This document shows, piece after piece, positions 1-8,786 of a stretch of 64,000 nucleotides of DNA. The stretch lies in the NCBI RefSeq assembly GCF_039537965.1, contig NZ_BAABBM010000001.1, forward strand, positions 1 to 64,000, given 5' to 3'. This DNA comes from Sphingomonas limnosediminicola. GTDB lineage: Bacteria; Pseudomonadota; Alphaproteobacteria; Sphingomonadales; Sphingomonadaceae. The notes beneath the pieces are model-generated. The model was not told where the DNA came from. It searched no databases and saw only the letters and a list, made by a program, of their open reading frames with translations. Positions within the stretch are counted from its first letter, which is position 1. Each line of letters starts with the position of its first letter. A program made the translations under genes and the position numbers.

Positions 1-37
1 TGATTAGCCGCACTCTTGTACCAAGAGGTTCGAACAC

Positions 38-1047
38 ATGTCGGCAGTCAACCATGCCGTGCAGCTTTTCGAATATGGCGGACCGGAATGCCTCCGCGTC
101 GTAGACCTTCCAATCCCGACTCCAGGTTCCGGCGAGGTGCGGGTCCGAGTGCTCGCTTCTTCGGTGAATTATACTGAGACCCTCCTCAGGCAGCACCTCT
201 ATCCGCAAACCGCAGCTTACAAGCTACCGTTCGTCATGGGCTACGACGTCGTCGGTGAGATTGACGAGGTCCATCCCGACGTCGTCCAGTTCAAAGTCGG
301 TGACCGCGTTGCCGACATGACGGTCGTCGGCTCAGACGCGACTTATCGCCTGCTCAAGGCGAAGGACCTCACAATCGTCCCACAGGGGATCGATCCAGCC
401 GAAGCAGCGACACTGATCTTAAGCTGGACTACGGCGTATCAAATGCTGCACCGCTCGGCGAAGGTGAAGCCGGGTCAGCGCATTCTCGTCCACGGTGCCG
501 GCGGGGCGGTTGGCCAGGCGCTGCTCTCGCTCGCTCGGATCGCCGCATTGAGACCTGGGGAGCTGCGAACAGCAAGCACTCGGGGCTGATCCGGGAACTC
601 GGAGCGACGCCGATCGACTGCGAGCACGAAGACTTCGCGAAGGTCCTGCCGGACGGGTTCGACGTCGTGTTCGACGACATCGGTGAGGATGGATACCGGC
701 GTTCATTCCAGTCGCTCAGGCGCGGCGGCCTCCTTGTCGCAATCGGCTTTTGCGCGAGCGTCCAGGCAAAGCTGCGCATGCTTGCGATTCTTGCGATGAT
801 TGCGCGGATGTATCTGTGGGGTTGGCTGCCCGGCGGGAAGCGGACCCGCTTCTACTCGATCAACGTCATGCGGGCGCGGCATCCCGACTGGTTCAAGAGC
901 GACCTCGCCTGCCTTTTCCAATTACTGAGTCAGCGCCGCATCAAACCCAAGGTCGCCGAGCGAATATCGTTCGCGGATGTGCCGAATGCCCAGCGCCGAC
1001 TGGAAAGCGGTGGCCTTGAAGGCAAGCTCGTATTGTGCCCGGCTTAA
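38..1047 (+). pseudogene. Zinc-type (MDR) quinone oxidoreductase-like dehydrogenase, frameshifted
   Basis: Encodes a medium-chain dehydrogenase/reductase of the quinone oxidoreductase type, expected to reduce quinones or enones with NADPH. The N-terminal GroES-like part (residues 1-150) is followed by a Rossmann nucleotide-binding motif HGAGGAVGQALL near residue 155. The frame breaks at about 542-549: the first frame ends at a stop at 589, while the continuation (ETWGAANSK, then FDDIGEDGYRR, up to the stop at 1045-1047) is in another frame. Total length is 3n+2, which fits one missing base, most simply a lost G turning an expected Ala-Gly-Ile into a shifted reading. Both halves otherwise read cleanly and together give about 336 codons, normal for the family. 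It is either a recent pseudogene or a sequencing error; the next two frameshifts downstream make both readings plausible. Confidence 0.8.
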
Positions 1048-1054
1048 CAGTTCC

Positions 1055-1084
1055 AATGGCAGCTTTGGGTCGAAAGCTGCCATT
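1055..1084 (+). repeat. Dispersed hairpin repeat, copy 1 (perfect 9-bp stem)
   Basis: AATGGCAGC and GCTGCCATT form a perfect 9-bp inverted repeat around the 12-nt loop TTTGGGTCGAAA. The loop matches the core of the family found at 4296, 7786 and elsewhere. It sits 7 bases after the stop of the broken dehydrogenase and could act as a transcript end or stabiliser. No T-run follows. Confidence 0.75.
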
Positions 1085-1195
1085 ACAACCGACCTGCCAC
1101 GCGATGGACCAACGCTCGCGCAGCACTTCGTATACTGGGCATTAATCATAATTGGCGAAGATCCGCACCCACGTTGGGAGCGCTAGGGGAAAACG

Positions 1196-2167
1196 ATGAG
1201 TTACATGCAGCCATTTAAATCGGCCATTCAGCGCAGTGAACTGCTGAACGCGACGATCCTGCCGGTGTTTATGTCACTCTTTCACCCCAACGTCGTACGG
1301 CGAGCCGCGCAGAAGCACGGCCTGACAGCTGCGTTCGATCATTCCACAGTTGAAATTGGAGACGGCCGTCGAGTTGTCAGGCTCGCGCGAAAACACGCAA
1401 TTTATGCGAACGACGTAGTCAATGACTTCGACTTCTATCACGGTGCGGTTGTTGCTGAAATTACCGACGGCCTCGAATTAGTCGATTACTCTTCCCCGAA
1501 ATTTCACGACGTTCCCGGTTTCCCGTTGCACCCCGTCTTCTTCAATGCCCTTGCCGAGCCCTTAATCACGGGCGATCAGTATATCCAGTTCGCGCATCTC
1601 GCCGACGGTTGTGTTGCCTTGGATTTAGGCGCCTATTCCGGACTGACCTCGATCTTATTCAGGGAACAATGCGGCGCCAATGGAGCCGTGATCGCAATAG
1701 ACGCGGATCCGGCGAACATCAGCGCAATCAAGAAGAATTTCGCGCTTTACGCGAGCATCAGCGGTAACCGGATAGAACTACTCGAAGGCGCCGTCTGGAG
1801 TCACGACGAGGGCATCGCCTTTTCAGCGGAAGGAAATTTAGGCTCGTCAGCCATCGAGTGTGTAGGCAACCGGGTGAGTGCGGCTACCCGGGTCCCGTCT
1901 TTCAAACTCTCTAGCATCGCGAAACGATACAACCTCCACCGCGTCGACTTCATAAAATGCGATATCGAAGGAGCCGAGAGTGTGATTTTTACAGATAGTG
2001 ATTTCTTCGAACGCTTCCGACCACGGATCATTGTGGAGACGCACCGGTTGGATGGCAATTTTACCACCGACAAGGTGAAGGCGGACCTGTCGAGGCACGC
2101 TTACGAATTTGAACTTAGAGATCAGGTTGGGAGTACGCAGCCGCTGCTCCGTTGCACACCGCTTTAA
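1196..2167 (+). CDS. FkbM family SAM-dependent methyltransferase
   Basis: A 323-residue methyltransferase of the FkbM family, which typically O-methylates sugars or natural products and is often found in glycan clusters. The SAM-binding motif LDLGAYSGLTSILF lies near residue 143, the acidic motif VIAIDADPANI near 167, and the family signature DFIKCDIEGAES near 250. An AGGGGAA ribosome-binding site precedes the ATG by 3 bases. It is followed at once by a glycosyltransferase and another methyltransferase on the same strand, suggesting a role in decorating a surface polysaccharide or lipid-linked sugar. Codon use is more AT-rich (many TTA, ATT, GAT) than in genes after 10 kb, hinting at foreign origin. 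The acceptor cannot be told from sequence. Confidence 0.85.
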   Translation: MSYMQPFKSAIQRSELLNATILPVFMSLFHPNVVRRAAQKHGLTAAFDHSTVEIGDGRRVVRLARKHAIYANDVVNDFDFYHGAVVAEITDGLELVDYSSPKFHDVPGFPLHPVFFNALAEPLITGDQYIQFAHLADGCVALDLGAYSGLTSILFREQCGANGAVIAIDADPANISAIKKNFALYASISGNRIELLEGAVWSHDEGIAFSAEGNLGSSAIECVGNRVSAATRVPSFKLSSIAKRYNLHRVDFIKCDIEGAESVIFTDSDFFERFRPRIIVETHRLDGNFTTDKVKADLSRHAYEFELRDQVGSTQPLLRCTPL

Positions 2168-2184
2168 TTCTCGGCCCCACGGAC

Positions 2185-3223
2185 ATGTCCTACCAGCCCC
2201 GCCACATCCCTAGCCGGTCGCGTGAGATCGCACCATGGCCCACTGGCACGTTTGAACCGCTCCTCTCGGTCATCGTGCCGGTCAAGAATGAAGAGGCGGC
2301 CATAGACTTGTTCGTGGAGCGTGTGTCCGCAATTCTTGACGAGGTGGCGGGGCGAAGGCTGGGAAATCTTATTCGTCGACGACGGCAGCAGTGATTCCAC
2401 ACTCGCGGCCATTGCAGCGGCGCATTCGAAAGATTCTCGCATTCAAGCGCTTTCACTGTCGCGCAACTTTGGAAAGGAAGCCGCGATCTCGGCGGGCCTC
2501 GATTACGCGGCGGGTCGAGCGGTTGTTCCAATGGACGTCGATCTCCAAGACCCGCCCGAGGTGCTGGCTGAAATGGTCGAGAAATGGCGAGCGGGCTTCG
2601 ACATGGTCTTCGGCGTGCGTCGCTGCCGGTCGTCCGATCCGCTTCCCAAGCGGCTCACCGCCGACCTCTATTATCGAGCCCACAACTGGATATCGACCGA
2701 CAAGATTCCCGAGAATGCGGGCGATTTCCGACTGCTTGACCGAAAAGTTGTCGAGGTGATCCGTGCGCTGCCCGAGCGCAACCGCTTCATGAAAGGGCTT
2801 TTCGCTTGGGCTGGGTTCCGCCAGGCAGCGGTCGAATATGACCGAGTTGAGCGGAATGTCGGCTCGACGAAGTTCAACTACTGGCAACTGTGGACCTTGG
2901 CACTCGACGGGATAACCTCTGCATCGACCGCGCCGCTGCGCGTTTGGAGCTATATTGGGGCAGCGGTCGCCATCTTCGCGCTCGGGTATGCTGGCTTGAT
3001 CATGTCTCGCACGCTGATCCTCGGGATTATGACGCCGGGTTACGCATCGATGATGGTCTCGATGCTCTTCCTGGGCGGAGTCCAGCTGATCTCGCTCGGG
3101 ATTCTTGGTGAGTATGTGGGGCGAATTCTAACCGAGACGAAGCAGCGTCCCCTTTATGTCGTCCGCGATACAATTGGCATTCGCGCGCAACCTGCAATCT
3201 CGCTCCACAAAGAGTCCGCCTGA
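2185..3223 (+). pseudogene. GtrB/DPM-like glycosyltransferase family 2, frameshifted
   Basis: Encodes a polyprenyl-phosphate sugar transferase of the GtrB type: an N-terminal GT-A domain (LLSVIVPVKNEEAA, FVDDGSSDST, and the DxD-like MDVDLQDPPE) and two C-terminal membrane helices (WSYIGAAVAIFALGYAGLI and ASMMVSMLFLGGVQLISLGILG). These enzymes load a sugar on undecaprenyl phosphate at the inner membrane. The frame shifts at the GGGG run 2349-2352: upstream reading ends AILDEVAG, downstream resumes EGWEILFVDD. Length is 3n+1, consistent with one extra G in the run. A slightly earlier ATG at 2152 is in frame, but the one at 2185 avoids overlap with the upstream gene. Its stop overlaps the next start (TGATG). 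Confidence 0.8.
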
Positions 3224-3956
3224 TGGAAAGGGCCGTCTTCGAACGGATGGCGGAGTTGGATCAGGAGCATTGGTGGTTCGTTGCGCGCCGCCGAATCCTT
3301 GCAAGCCTCATCGAACGGTTGATTCAGCCGCCGAACCGCACGCGGGTGCTCGAAGTCGGATGTGGCACCGGCCACAACCTCGGGATGCTCGGAGAGTTTG
3401 GAACGGTGGATGCCTGTGAACTAGACCTCACCGCTCGCGAACTGGCCAGCGCGCGGCTCGGTCGATGCGTGTTCGAGGCGAAGCTTCCAGACCTCTCAAT
3501 GTTTGCGCCGGAATCGTATGATGTCATCGCCTTGCTCGATGTACTTGAGCACGTCGCGGACGATGTTGGCGCGCTGACCGCGATCCAGAAGTTGCTGAAG
3601 CCTGAGGCGCACTGCTGCTGACGGTTCCAGCTAACCAGTGGATGTGGAGCGCGCACGACGTCGCTCACCATCATCATCGCCGTTATTCAAAGCTACGGCT
3701 GGCCGAGTTGTTCGAAAGGACCGGCTACGCGGTGGAGTTGAACAGCTATTTCAACAGTGTGCTCTTCCCACTGATTGCGGCCTCGCGATTGATTGGAAAA
3801 TTACGTCGTCAAGATTCGGCCGACGATGCAATGCCAAGTGAGCTCCTCAATACGATGCTGGAGGCCGTATTTGGACTGGAGGCAGGACTGATCGGCCGAA
3901 TCCCGATGCCTTTTGGTGTCAGTTTGGTTGCCGTCGCTCGCCGCCCGACGACGTAG
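3223..3956 (+). pseudogene. Class I SAM-dependent methyltransferase, frameshifted
   Basis: A Methyltransf_11/23-type protein of about 244 codons. It begins ERAVFERMAELDQEHWWFVARRR, a start typical of methyltransferases encoded beside GtrB-like enzymes. The SAM motif VLEVGCGTGHNLG lies near residue 43 and the motif II region IALLDVLEHV near 104. The first frame stops at 3621 just after LLKPEA; the continuation LLLTVPANQW and SAHDVAHHHHRRYS is in another frame. One base lost at about 3604-3606 restores the usual LLKPGGxLLLTVPA motif. The start overlaps the glycosyltransferase stop, so they were one operon. It may be inactive, or the break may be a sequence error. Confidence 0.78.
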
Positions 3957-4274
3957 CATTGAGGCGATCAGAGAATGCCGCAACGGGTCGAAAGCACACC
4001 TAAGCTGCCGATGTCTCAAATGGGTGGGAAGCTGACGCAAGTCGAGCACGCCTATCCATCTGAAGATGATGCGACTTAGCAACCGAGTGACAAGAGTCCC
4101 GGCCACGATGATTGGGGCAATCCAGATAATCTGAACGTCCCATCCCCCGCCAATTCGCAGGAAGTGATCAACGAGGGTTGCGAGCCACATCAGGACCGCA
4201 ACAATCACGACCGCCCAACAAGTAACATCGGTGCTTCGGACGACGAACCGATTGTACGCTGCGAGCGACATCAC
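3801..4274 (-). CDS. Hypothetical small membrane protein, C-terminus running through repeats
   Basis: A possible 157-residue protein that I do not recognise. Residues 15-70 give two good membrane helices (CWAVVIVAVLMWLATLV and IIWIAPIIVAGTLVT) and look real. The C-terminal half reads through two degenerate hairpin-repeat copies at 3975-4037 and then antisense to the end of the methyltransferase gene, so it is probably not native. Either a short membrane protein lost its stop to repeat insertion, or this is not a gene. No clear ribosome-binding site was found. Confidence 0.3.
   Translation of the reverse strand: MMSLAAYNRFVVRSTDVTCWAVVIVAVLMWLATLVDHFLRIGGGWDVQIIWIAPIIVAGTLVTRLLSRIIFRWIGVLDLRQLPTHLRHRQLRCAFDPLRHSLIASMLRRRAASDGNQTDTKRHRDSADQSCLQSKYGLQHRIEELTWHCIVGRILTT
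3975..4037 (+). repeat. Dispersed hairpin repeat, copies 2 and 3 (degenerate, tandem)
   Basis: Two degenerate copies 36 bases apart. The first (3975-3999) keeps the loop AACGGGTCGAAA. The second (4011-4037) keeps ATGTCTC, then AAATGGGTGGGAA and GCTGACG. Stems are poor, but core and orientation match the better copies at 4296 and 7786. Confidence 0.55.
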
Positions 4275-4295
4275 AGCATGATGCGCAACCGAGCT

Positions 4296-4324
4296 AATGT
4301 CTGCAATCGGTCGAAAGCTGACTC
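4296..4324 (+). repeat. Dispersed hairpin repeat, copy 4
   Basis: AATGTCTGC, then loop AATCGGTCGAAA, then GCTGACTCT. The six bases next to the loop pair with one mismatch. It lies 17 bases beyond the 3' end of the acyltransferase gene on the opposite strand and 22 bases from the start of the doubtful membrane protein. Confidence 0.65.
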
Positions 4325-4340
4325 TAGCCGAATCACGGCG

Positions 4341-5417
4341 TCACGCGACGATCGTCTGCCGTTGCGCGCTCCGCCAACAGGTGCTCAGCCACGCGCGCAG
4401 CGGCTCGTCGTAATAGCGAAGCGCGAGGTGGGAGGCGCCGGCCACGACCAGCATGACCGACGCAAGCGCTGCTGCCGGCGGAAGCGCGGATAGCGCCAGT
4501 GGCACCAGCAATACGGCGAGCGGGAAATGGAGCATGTAGAGCGGATAGGACAGACGGCCAGCGATCAGCATCCACTTTGCCTGCCTCTCGGTCAGCCGGT
4601 CGCGCGCACTTGCGAGTACGAGCGGCGGGAACACCGCAACGATCATGGCGAATTCGAACGCCGTGTCGAAAGCGGTCAAGGGCGCGAGCAGGATCGCCGA
4701 CAGGATGGTCATTGCCAGCAACGGCGAGATGCCCGGCGCTGACGCCCCCGTTCGATGTAGCCAGTTGATGAGGACGCCCGCGAAGTATGGATAAACGACC
4801 CGCAGCAGGGACAAGCCGACAAGGTCAACCCGCCAGTAGCTCTCCAGCCCGGCCGGCCCGACCGCCAGGACCAACAGCATCGCAATCCCGGCCAGAAGAA
4901 TAAGGCGAAGCCGCGCGGCTGTCAGCGTCACGGCGAGCAGCGCGAAAGCGATGTTAGCGGCATATTCGGCGAACAGGAACCAAGCCGGCCCGTCGAGCGG
5001 GAAATCGGCGGGCCAGGACCCGGAATGAACCGGGATCATCAGCATTGCCGCAACCGCCGTCCACAGCATCATCGCCGCGCCAGGACCGTCGCCGGAAAAG
5101 CTACCCGCCAGCGCTGCGGCCAGGCTGATGCCCGATCCCAGCGCAATTAGCGGGTGCAGCCTGATCACGCGCACGCGGATGAAGTCGATCGGGCGCATCG
5201 TCGTCGCCATCCGCCGCTCATACGCATGCGCGATCACGAACCCGCTGAGCACAAAGAAAAAGTCGCCGGCGAGGTGCGCGTGCGGCGGGTCGCCGAGCCC
5301 GACCAGCTCGCTTATGTGCGACCCCGCAACCACCAGCGCAGCAAGGCCCCTCATCCCGTCGAGCGTGATGAAACGGTCCTGACTTGGCATTCGGCGGTCC
5401 CTCGCGAGGTCGATCAT
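4341..5417 (-). CDS. Acyltransferase family 3 (OafA-like) membrane protein
   Basis: A 358-residue polytopic membrane acyltransferase of the Acyltransferase_3 family (OafA/NodX/ExoZ type), which adds acetyl or other acyl groups to surface or secreted glycans. The family N-terminus is clear: FITLDGMRGLAALVVAGSH near residue 17 with the catalytic-region His, then DFFFVLSGFVIAHAYERR near 52. About ten hydrophobic helices follow, and the C-terminus has the usual LSYPLYMLHFPLAVLL segment. It is convergent with the methyltransferase group and divergent from the amidohydrolase. With FkbM and GtrB genes nearby, modification of a surface glycan is the likely job, but the substrate is unknown. Confidence 0.9.
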   Translation of the reverse strand: MIDLARDRRMPSQDRFITLDGMRGLAALVVAGSHISELVGLGDPPHAHLAGDFFFVLSGFVIAHAYERRMATTMRPIDFIRVRVIRLHPLIALGSGISLAAALAGSFSGDGPGAAMMLWTAVAAMLMIPVHSGSWPADFPLDGPAWFLFAEYAANIAFALLAVTLTAARLRLILLAGIAMLLVLAVGPAGLESYWRVDLVGLSLLRVVYPYFAGVLINWLHRTGASAPGISPLLAMTILSAILLAPLTAFDTAFEFAMIVAVFPPLVLASARDRLTERQAKWMLIAGRLSYPLYMLHFPLAVLLVPLALSALPPAAALASVMLVVAGASHLALRYYDEPLRAWLSTCWRSAQRQTIVA

Positions 5418-5510
5418 GCGCCAAGCCTAGCGCTTAATGGTGGAAAAACTCTTCCCGTTGGCGCGAATGGCCTGCATCGTGCAGCATCGCGCCGATTGGG
5501 GGATATTTGA

Positions 5511-7217
5511 ATGAAGAAATCGCTTGCGCTTGCCATGGCCGTCGCCGGCCTGTTTGCAACCTCCGCGGCGCCGCCGGTAGACTATAGCGTACTCATCCGC
5601 GGCGGGACGATTTACGACGGTTCCGGCGGCGCGCCCTATGTCGGCGACGTCGCGCTCAAGGGCGACAAGATCGCCTATGTCGGACCGCACGCGCCGGGTA
5701 CTGCCGCGCGCACCGTCGACGCGACGGGCAAGGCCGTTTCGCCGGGCTTCATCAACATGCTGAGCTGGGCAGTCGAAAGCCTGATCGTCGACGGGCGCGG
5801 GCTGAGCGACACGGCGCAGGGCGTGACGCTCGAAGTGTTCGGCGAAGGCAATTCGATGGGCCCGCTGACGCCCGAAATGAAGAAGCTGGAAGTGCAGCGG
5901 CAGGGCGACATCAAATATCCGATCCGCTGGACCACGCTCGCCCAATATCTCGACTACATCACGAAGAAGGGCGTTACGCCCAACGTCGCTTCCTTCATCG
6001 GCGCCACCACCGTCCGCGTGCACGAGCTTGGCGAGAAGGACGTCGACCCGACGCCCGCGCAGCTCGACCGTATGCGCGCGCTGGTTCGGCAGGCGATGAA
6101 GGAAGGCGCGATGGGCGTCGGCTCGTCGATTATCTACGCCCCGGCAAGCTATGCCGAGACGCCGGAGCTCGCCGCGATCACGACCGAGGCCGGCAAATGC
6201 GACGGAATGTACATCAGCCACATGCGCTCGGAGGGTAACCGCCTTCTCGAATCCATCGACGAGCTGATCGAGATCAGCCGGCAGTCCGGCGCGCCCGCCG
6301 AAATCTACCACTTCAAGCAGGGCGGCCAGCCGAACTGGAGCAAGATCGACGGCGCCATCGCGCGGATCGAGGCGGCGCGCGCCAAGGGTCAGCGCATTAC
6401 CGCCGACATGTATACCTACACCGCCGGTGCCACCGGCCTCGACGCCGCCATGCCGACCTGGGTGCAGTCGGGCGGCCTCGAAGCTTGGATCAAGCGCCTG
6501 AAGGACCCCACGACCCGCGAGCGGGTGATGAAGGAAATGCGCACCCCGTCGAACGACTGGGAAAATCTGCTTCTGCTTTCAGGAAGCCCGGACAAGGTGC
6601 TGCTGATCGCCTTCAAGAACCCGAAGCTGAAGCCGCTCACCGGCAAGACTTTGGCCGAGGTCGCGAAGATGCGCGGCAAGAGCCCGGAAGAGACGGCGAT
6701 GGACCTCGTCATCGAGGACAATAGCCGCGTCGGCACCGTCTACTTCCTAATGAGCGAGGACAATGTGAAGCGCGCCGTCGGACTGCCGTGGATGAGCTTC
6801 GGGTCGGATGAATCGTCGGAAGCGCCCGAAGGCGTGTTCCTGAAGTCGAGCAGCCACCCGCGCGCCTACGGCAATGTCGCGCGCGTCCTTGGCCACTATG
6901 TCCGCGACGAGAAAGCGGCGACGTTGCCGGACGCCGTGCGTCGGCTGACATCGCTTCCCGCCACTAACCTCGGCATCAAGAATCGCGGCTGGCTAGCGCC
7001 CGGCTATTACGGCGATGTCGTCGTGTTCGATCCGGCTACCATCCAGGACCACGCGACCTTCGAAAAGCCCAAGCAACTTGCGACCGGCGTCGAGGACGTG
7101 TTCGTCAACGGCGTGCAGGTATGGAAGGATGGCAAGCACACCGGCGCCAAACCCGGCCGCGTCGTCCGCGGACCCGGGTGGGCCGGCTGGCCCGGCGGAG
7201 GTGCATGCAAGTCGTGA
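5511..7217 (+). CDS. Secreted amidohydrolase, N-acyl-D-amino-acid deacylase-like, lacking HxH motif
   Basis: A 568-residue protein with a signal peptide (MKKSLALAMAVAGLFATSAA), so periplasmic or exported. The fold is that of D-aminoacylase/dihydroorotase-type amidohydrolases: LIRGGTIYDGSGG near 28, PGFINMLSW at 78-86, candidate metal ligands Glu112 (VFGEG), His237 (ISHMRSEG), His267 (IYHFKQ) and Asp433 (FGSDESSE), and C-terminal GYYGDVVVFDP. In the family the segment after PGFI normally carries HxH, two metal ligands; here it reads NMLSW. In D-aminoacylases the bridging ligand is a Cys in GNCG; here it is Glu. The metal site is therefore altered, and the N-acyl-D-amino-acid reaction is not assured. 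Intact frame, single gene. Confidence 0.85.
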   Translation: MKKSLALAMAVAGLFATSAAPPVDYSVLIRGGTIYDGSGGAPYVGDVALKGDKIAYVGPHAPGTAARTVDATGKAVSPGFINMLSWAVESLIVDGRGLSDTAQGVTLEVFGEGNSMGPLTPEMKKLEVQRQGDIKYPIRWTTLAQYLDYITKKGVTPNVASFIGATTVRVHELGEKDVDPTPAQLDRMRALVRQAMKEGAMGVGSSIIYAPASYAETPELAAITTEAGKCDGMYISHMRSEGNRLLESIDELIEISRQSGAPAEIYHFKQGGQPNWSKIDGAIARIEAARAKGQRITADMYTYTAGATGLDAAMPTWVQSGGLEAWIKRLKDPTTRERVMKEMRTPSNDWENLLLLSGSPDKVLLIAFKNPKLKPLTGKTLAEVAKMRGKSPEETAMDLVIEDNSRVGTVYFLMSEDNVKRAVGLPWMSFGSDESSEAPEGVFLKSSSHPRAYGNVARVLGHYVRDEKAATLPDAVRRLTSLPATNLGIKNRGWLAPGYYGDVVVFDPATIQDHATFEKPKQLATGVEDVFVNGVQVWKDGKHTGAKPGRVVRGPGWAGWPGGGACKS

Positions 7218-7284
7218 GTGCAGCAGGCTTATGCCGGGCGACTAGGGACCACTTTATCTTTGAGATCCTCGCGGAGCGCGTTGA

Positions 7285-7344
7285 TTGTCTGCAAAGGCTC
7301 GAAGGCACTTCGCTAATGGCAACTTTGGGTGGATAGCGGACACT
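7285..7344 (+). repeat. Dispersed hairpin repeat, copy 5 plus an older degenerate copy
   Basis: The better copy (7315-7344) reads AATGGCAAC, loop TTTGGGTGGATA, GCGGACACT. Its left arm resembles copy 1 and its right arm copy 6, so the stem no longer pairs well. Just upstream (about 7285-7310), TGTCTGCAAAGGCTCGAAGG looks like a more decayed unit. They lie between the amidohydrolase and the membrane protein at 7348. Confidence 0.5.
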
Positions 7345-7347
7345 CCC

Positions 7348-7761
7348 TTAATTCAGCTTCTCCGTGGGATAGCGTCGTCTGTCTTCGCCCCACGCAAGCG
7401 TGAGAGCCGTTCCGGATAGCGCCACAGCAGCATATGGAAACCGAAAGCCGGTCAGGACGACAGCCAACCACGATACAAGTGCCAGGGCGTAATAGCCGCG
7501 CGGCATTCCCTTCGCGAAGAAGACGAACCCAAGCCACTCACGATTGCGACGAAAGCCCAACTGCTCCTTCGACTTCAGCTGTCGGGCCGGAGCCCGCCGC
7601 ACCCACACGACAGCGGCCAACACAAGCAGCACAACCGCCAGTGCGTAGAACGGCCAGTGTGAGGCGTTCGACCATGCGCCGGCAACCGCCGCAATGAATG
7701 CCACGCCGATGATTATCGGCGCTCGCGAAGACATAGCTTCCACGATGTGGGCGAACGCCAT
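7348..7761 (-). CDS. Hypothetical membrane protein
   Basis: A 137-residue protein that I do not recognise. It has about four hydrophobic segments (IIIGVAFIAAVAGAW, FYALAVVLLVLAAVVWV, YYALALVSWLAVVLTGF, AAVALSGTALTLAWG), with a basic loop RRAPARQLKSKEQLGFRRNREW between the second and third. It is flanked on both sides by hairpin-repeat copies (7315 and 7786). A later start at 7734 is possible; neither start has a clear ribosome-binding site. Confidence 0.55.
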   Translation of the reverse strand: MAFAHIVEAMSSRAPIIIGVAFIAAVAGAWSNASHWPFYALAVVLLVLAAVVWVRRAPARQLKSKEQLGFRRNREWLGFVFFAKGMPRGYYALALVSWLAVVLTGFRFPYAAVALSGTALTLAWGEDRRRYPTEKLN

Positions 7762-7785
7762 GCGGGATTAATCGCGCACAGTGCC

Positions 7786-7815
7786 AATGTCCGCAATGGG
7801 TCGAAAGCGGACACT
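7786..7815 (+). repeat. Dispersed hairpin repeat, copy 6 (reference copy)
   Basis: AATGTCCGC, loop AATGGGTCGAAA, GCGGACACT. TGTCCGC and GCGGACA pair perfectly over 7 bp. Read in the two strands it encodes the peptides NVRNGSKAD and VRFRPIADI, which I recognise as recurrent fragments of spurious predicted proteins in sphingomonad and Bradyrhizobium genomes. It lies between two genes on the minus strand. Confidence 0.8.
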
Positions 7816-7829
7816 GTCCGCGTGCGCGT

Positions 7830-8717
7830 TCAAACAGTTGCCCCCATGCGTGGGACCGCCGACGATGGTCCTTCGTCGCGCATCTTGAGCAGCCTTGTGA
7901 TCGCCGCGAGCACGACGAGGAGTGCCGCGCAGAAGATGTCGGCTTCCCAGATGAACGCGCGATCGATTCCGGTCTCGCCGATCGGCCGCTGGCCGAAGGT
8001 GCCGGCGACTTGGGTCCACCAGAACAGGAACAGCCCGATGTCCATGATCCAGTGGCCGAGGATCCCAAACCACAAGGTGCCGGCCGCCCGAGCGAGGGCG
8101 CCGAGCAGCACGCCGGCGCCGAAGACGATCGGCACCATCCCCGGAAGCACCCAGCCTTTCGTCAGATGCAGCAGCGTGAACAAGACCGACGAGACTAGGA
8201 TCCCTAGGAGTGCGCCGTGCCGCTCCTCGATCGGCCGCTGCATGTAGCCGCGAAAGCCGATCTCCTCGCACACGCCCGCGGATAACGCGGAGACGATGCA
8301 AGCGAGATACTGGAGCTGGCGCGTGGGGATGTAGGAGAGGTCATATCCCTGGCGGAACGCAGCGGCGGGATAGGGAACGAAGCGAAACAGCAATGTAATG
8401 GCCGAGTGCACGGTCACCGCGAAACTGATCGCGGCGACCAGCCCCCACGCCCATTGTTGCGCGGACAGCCGCCGTTTGCGGAAATAGTCAGCGCGAACAG
8501 ACTGCAGTCGCTTGGGCGGCCCACCGCCATGCGCCCACCAGATGTAGACCGCGAGGAAAAAAAGCTCCCCGATGATCGCGGCGGGCACAGGAAGCTTCAG
8601 CGCGAGGAGGAAAATGAGCCAGACATTCGCCGGGATCATGCCGACGAGAAGCCCCACAACGATCGCTCTGAAGACTACTGGAATGTGGAACCGCGGCGCT
8701 CTGGAATCTGGGGCCAT
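7830..8717 (-). CDS. CPBP family intramembrane metalloprotease
   Basis: A 295-residue CAAX-protease/bacteriocin-processing (CPBP, ABI) membrane protein with about eight hydrophobic segments. The catalytic motifs are present: CEEIGFRGYMQ (EExxxR), FTLLHLTKG (FxxxH) and GHWIMDIG (HxxxD). These enzymes cleave within the membrane; roles include prenyl-protein processing and self-immunity to bacteriocins. I chose the start at 8717 because GGAGG lies 8 bases upstream; a longer reading to 8849 would translate repeat copies 7a/7b and is rejected. Flanked by hairpin repeats at both ends. Substrate unknown. Confidence 0.85.
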   Translation of the reverse strand: MAPDSRAPRFHIPVVFRAIVVGLLVGMIPANVWLIFLLALKLPVPAAIIGELFFLAVYIWWAHGGGPPKRLQSVRADYFRKRRLSAQQWAWGLVAAISFAVTVHSAITLLFRFVPYPAAAFRQGYDLSYIPTRQLQYLACIVSALSAGVCEEIGFRGYMQRPIEERHGALLGILVSSVLFTLLHLTKGWVLPGMVPIVFGAGVLLGALARAAGTLWFGILGHWIMDIGLFLFWWTQVAGTFGQRPIGETGIDRAFIWEADIFCAALLVVLAAITRLLKMRDEGPSSAVPRMGATV

Positions 8718-8786
8718 TGTCGAAGCCTCCGCGCTGCTGAGACACTCGTCACGTTCATTCCACAAGTCAGTTGGTTCGCTACCGCT

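Noticed and set aside
5427..6311. 294-codon open frame on the minus strand
   Set aside because: Antisense to the amidohydrolase with no recognisable features.
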